From positions 1-13,885 of the forward strand of contig JACCQS010000199.1 in assembly GCA_013814015.1 (NCBI GenBank): DNA of 13,885 bases. The letters are read 5' to 3'. Origin of the DNA: Geodermatophilaceae bacterium (GTDB lineage: Bacteria > Actinomycetota > Actinomycetes > Mycobacteriales > Geodermatophilaceae). The position numbers were made by a program, and so were the translations under genes. The notes beneath the pieces were generated by a model. That model made no database searches and was not told the origin of the DNA. It worked only from the letters and a program-made list of their open reading frames with translations. This document shows, piece after piece, positions 13,126-13,885 of the stretch (positions within the stretch are counted from its first letter, which is position 1; each line of letters opens with the position of its first letter).

Positions 13126-13435
13126 GGATCTCGAGAAGTACGAGACCGAGATGGAACTGCAGCTCTACCGCGAGTACAAGGACATCGTCCGCCAGTTCAC
13201 CTACGTCGTGGAGACCGAACGGCGCTTCTATCTGGCCAACTCCGTGGACCTGCAGGTACGAAATGCCGACGGCGAGGTCTTCTTCGAGGTCCAGATGTCC
13301 GACGCCTGGGTGTGGGACATGTACCGTCCGGCTCGCTTCGTAAAGAACGTTCGGGTGGTCACCTTCAAGGACGTCAACGTCGAAGAGCTCGACAAGCCCG
13401 ACCTGCACCTGCCCGATGAGCCCGGCCTGAGCTAG
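13115..13435 (+). CDS. DUF2469 family protein (Rv2901c-like)
   Basis: A 106-residue conserved actinobacterial protein that usually follows rnhB. The sequence MSSEDLEKYETEMELQLYREYKDIVRQFTYVVETERRFYLAN, then VFFEVQMSDAWVWDMYRPARFVKNVRVVTFKDVNVEEL, is characteristic. It is acidic, with no signal or membrane segment. The function is unknown. The start overlaps the end of rnhB by 11 bases, with AGGTG about 7 bases upstream as Shine-Dalgarno, so it is co-translated with rnhB. The frame is open farther upstream, but homology begins at this ATG. Confidence 0.93.
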   Translation: MSSEDLEKYETEMELQLYREYKDIVRQFTYVVETERRFYLANSVDLQVRNADGEVFFEVQMSDAWVWDMYRPARFVKNVRVVTFKDVNVEELDKPDLHLPDEPGLS

Positions 13436-13478
13436 GAGCGCACGGTCGGTCCTGCTTCCTGAGCGAGAGAGCCCGCAG

Positions 13479-13885
13479 ATGGACACCGAAGACTCAGCCA
13501 GCGACTCTTCGAGGCAGCGCTCGGCGCGATCGACATGTGGTCGGTCTACGTCGGCGAGAAGCTCGGCCTCTACGCCGCTCTTGCCCAGCGGGAAACGCTG
13601 ACCGGCGCTGAGCTGGCCGCGGCCGCGCAGATCGACCCGCGGTATGCCACCGAGTGCTCGAGCAGCAAGCGGTCACGGGTCTGCTCGAGGTGGACGATTC
13701 CGACCTGCCCGGCGTTCAACGTCGATACGAGCTGCCCCCAAGCCATGCGGAGGTGCTGACCGACCCCGACAGCTTGAACTATTTGGCGCCCTTCATGCGG
13801 TTGATGACCGCCGCAGGGATGCAACTCCCGACGCTGCTCGAGGCCTACCGCACGGGCGGTGGTGTGGGCTGGCGCCAGTACGGCC
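13479..13885 (+). pseudogene. SAM-dependent methyltransferase-like gene, two apparent single-base deletions, cut by window end
   Basis: Three pieces in successive frames join into one sensible N-terminus. ATG 13479 gives MDTEDSA. The next frame gives QRLFEAALGAIDMWSVYVGEKLGLYAALAQ, AELAAAAQIDPRYATE. From 13657 a third frame gives LEQQAVTGLLEVDDSDLPG, RRYELPPSHAEVLTDPDSLNYLAPFMRLMTAAG, running off the window. This is the winged-helix dimerisation part typical of class I methyltransferases of the O-methyltransferase kind; the SAM-binding domain lies outside. Both shifts are one missing base and fit lost bases in short runs: CCC read as CC near 13493-13500, and TGG read as TG at 13655-13656, where a tryptophan codon is expected. 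Either the gene is freshly broken or the sequence has indel errors. ATG 13535 alone would give only a truncated product. Confidence 0.7.

Noticed and set aside
1..13885. tRNA genes, CRISPR arrays, transposases and inverted-repeat-bounded elements
   Set aside because: None recognised on reading. The DUF1800-DUF1501 insertion and the vapBC module show no flanking direct or inverted repeats that I can see.

Overview
The window is high-GC DNA from an actinobacterium. The gene order rpsP - khpA - rimM - trmD - rplS - lepB - rnhB - DUF2469 is the conserved actinobacterial translation and secretion cluster. GTG starts are frequent and Shine-Dalgarno sequences are often weak. The order Propionibacteriales is possible, but the sequence alone does not settle it.

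Left part (1-4961): the end of an amidohydrolase converges with a 5'-truncated S41 peptidase remnant on the minus strand. A run of four plus-strand genes with short gaps follows: a long bacterial-type prolyl-tRNA synthetase with an editing insertion, a VapB (Phd/YefM)-VapC toxin-antitoxin pair, and a second, short archaeal/eukaryotic-type prolyl-tRNA synthetase. Two unrelated-type ProRS genes flanking a PIN-domain toxin (a family that often cuts tRNA) is the most unusual arrangement here. A perfect palindrome overlaps the vapB start codon, and the vapB and proS2 transcripts may be leaderless.

Middle part (4962-9532): the cluster rpsP, khpA, rimM, trmD, a NUDIX hydrolase, rplS and lepB. S16 has a tail of about 100 residues. 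Very short ORFs sit before rimM, the NUDIX gene and rplS, each ending exactly on the next start codon; they may couple translation or may be chance.

Right part (9454-13885): a minus-strand DUF1800-DUF1501 pair is inserted between lepB and rnhB. Its 3' end overlaps the end of lepB by 79 bp. The DUF1501 protein has a Tat signal and the DUF1800 protein has no visible signal. rnhB and a DUF2469 gene resume the conserved order. The window ends in a methyltransferase-like gene that needs two single-base frame corrections and is cut by the window edge.

I see no tRNA, rRNA, CRISPR array, insertion sequence or replication origin. No gene-free stretch exceeds 300 bases.
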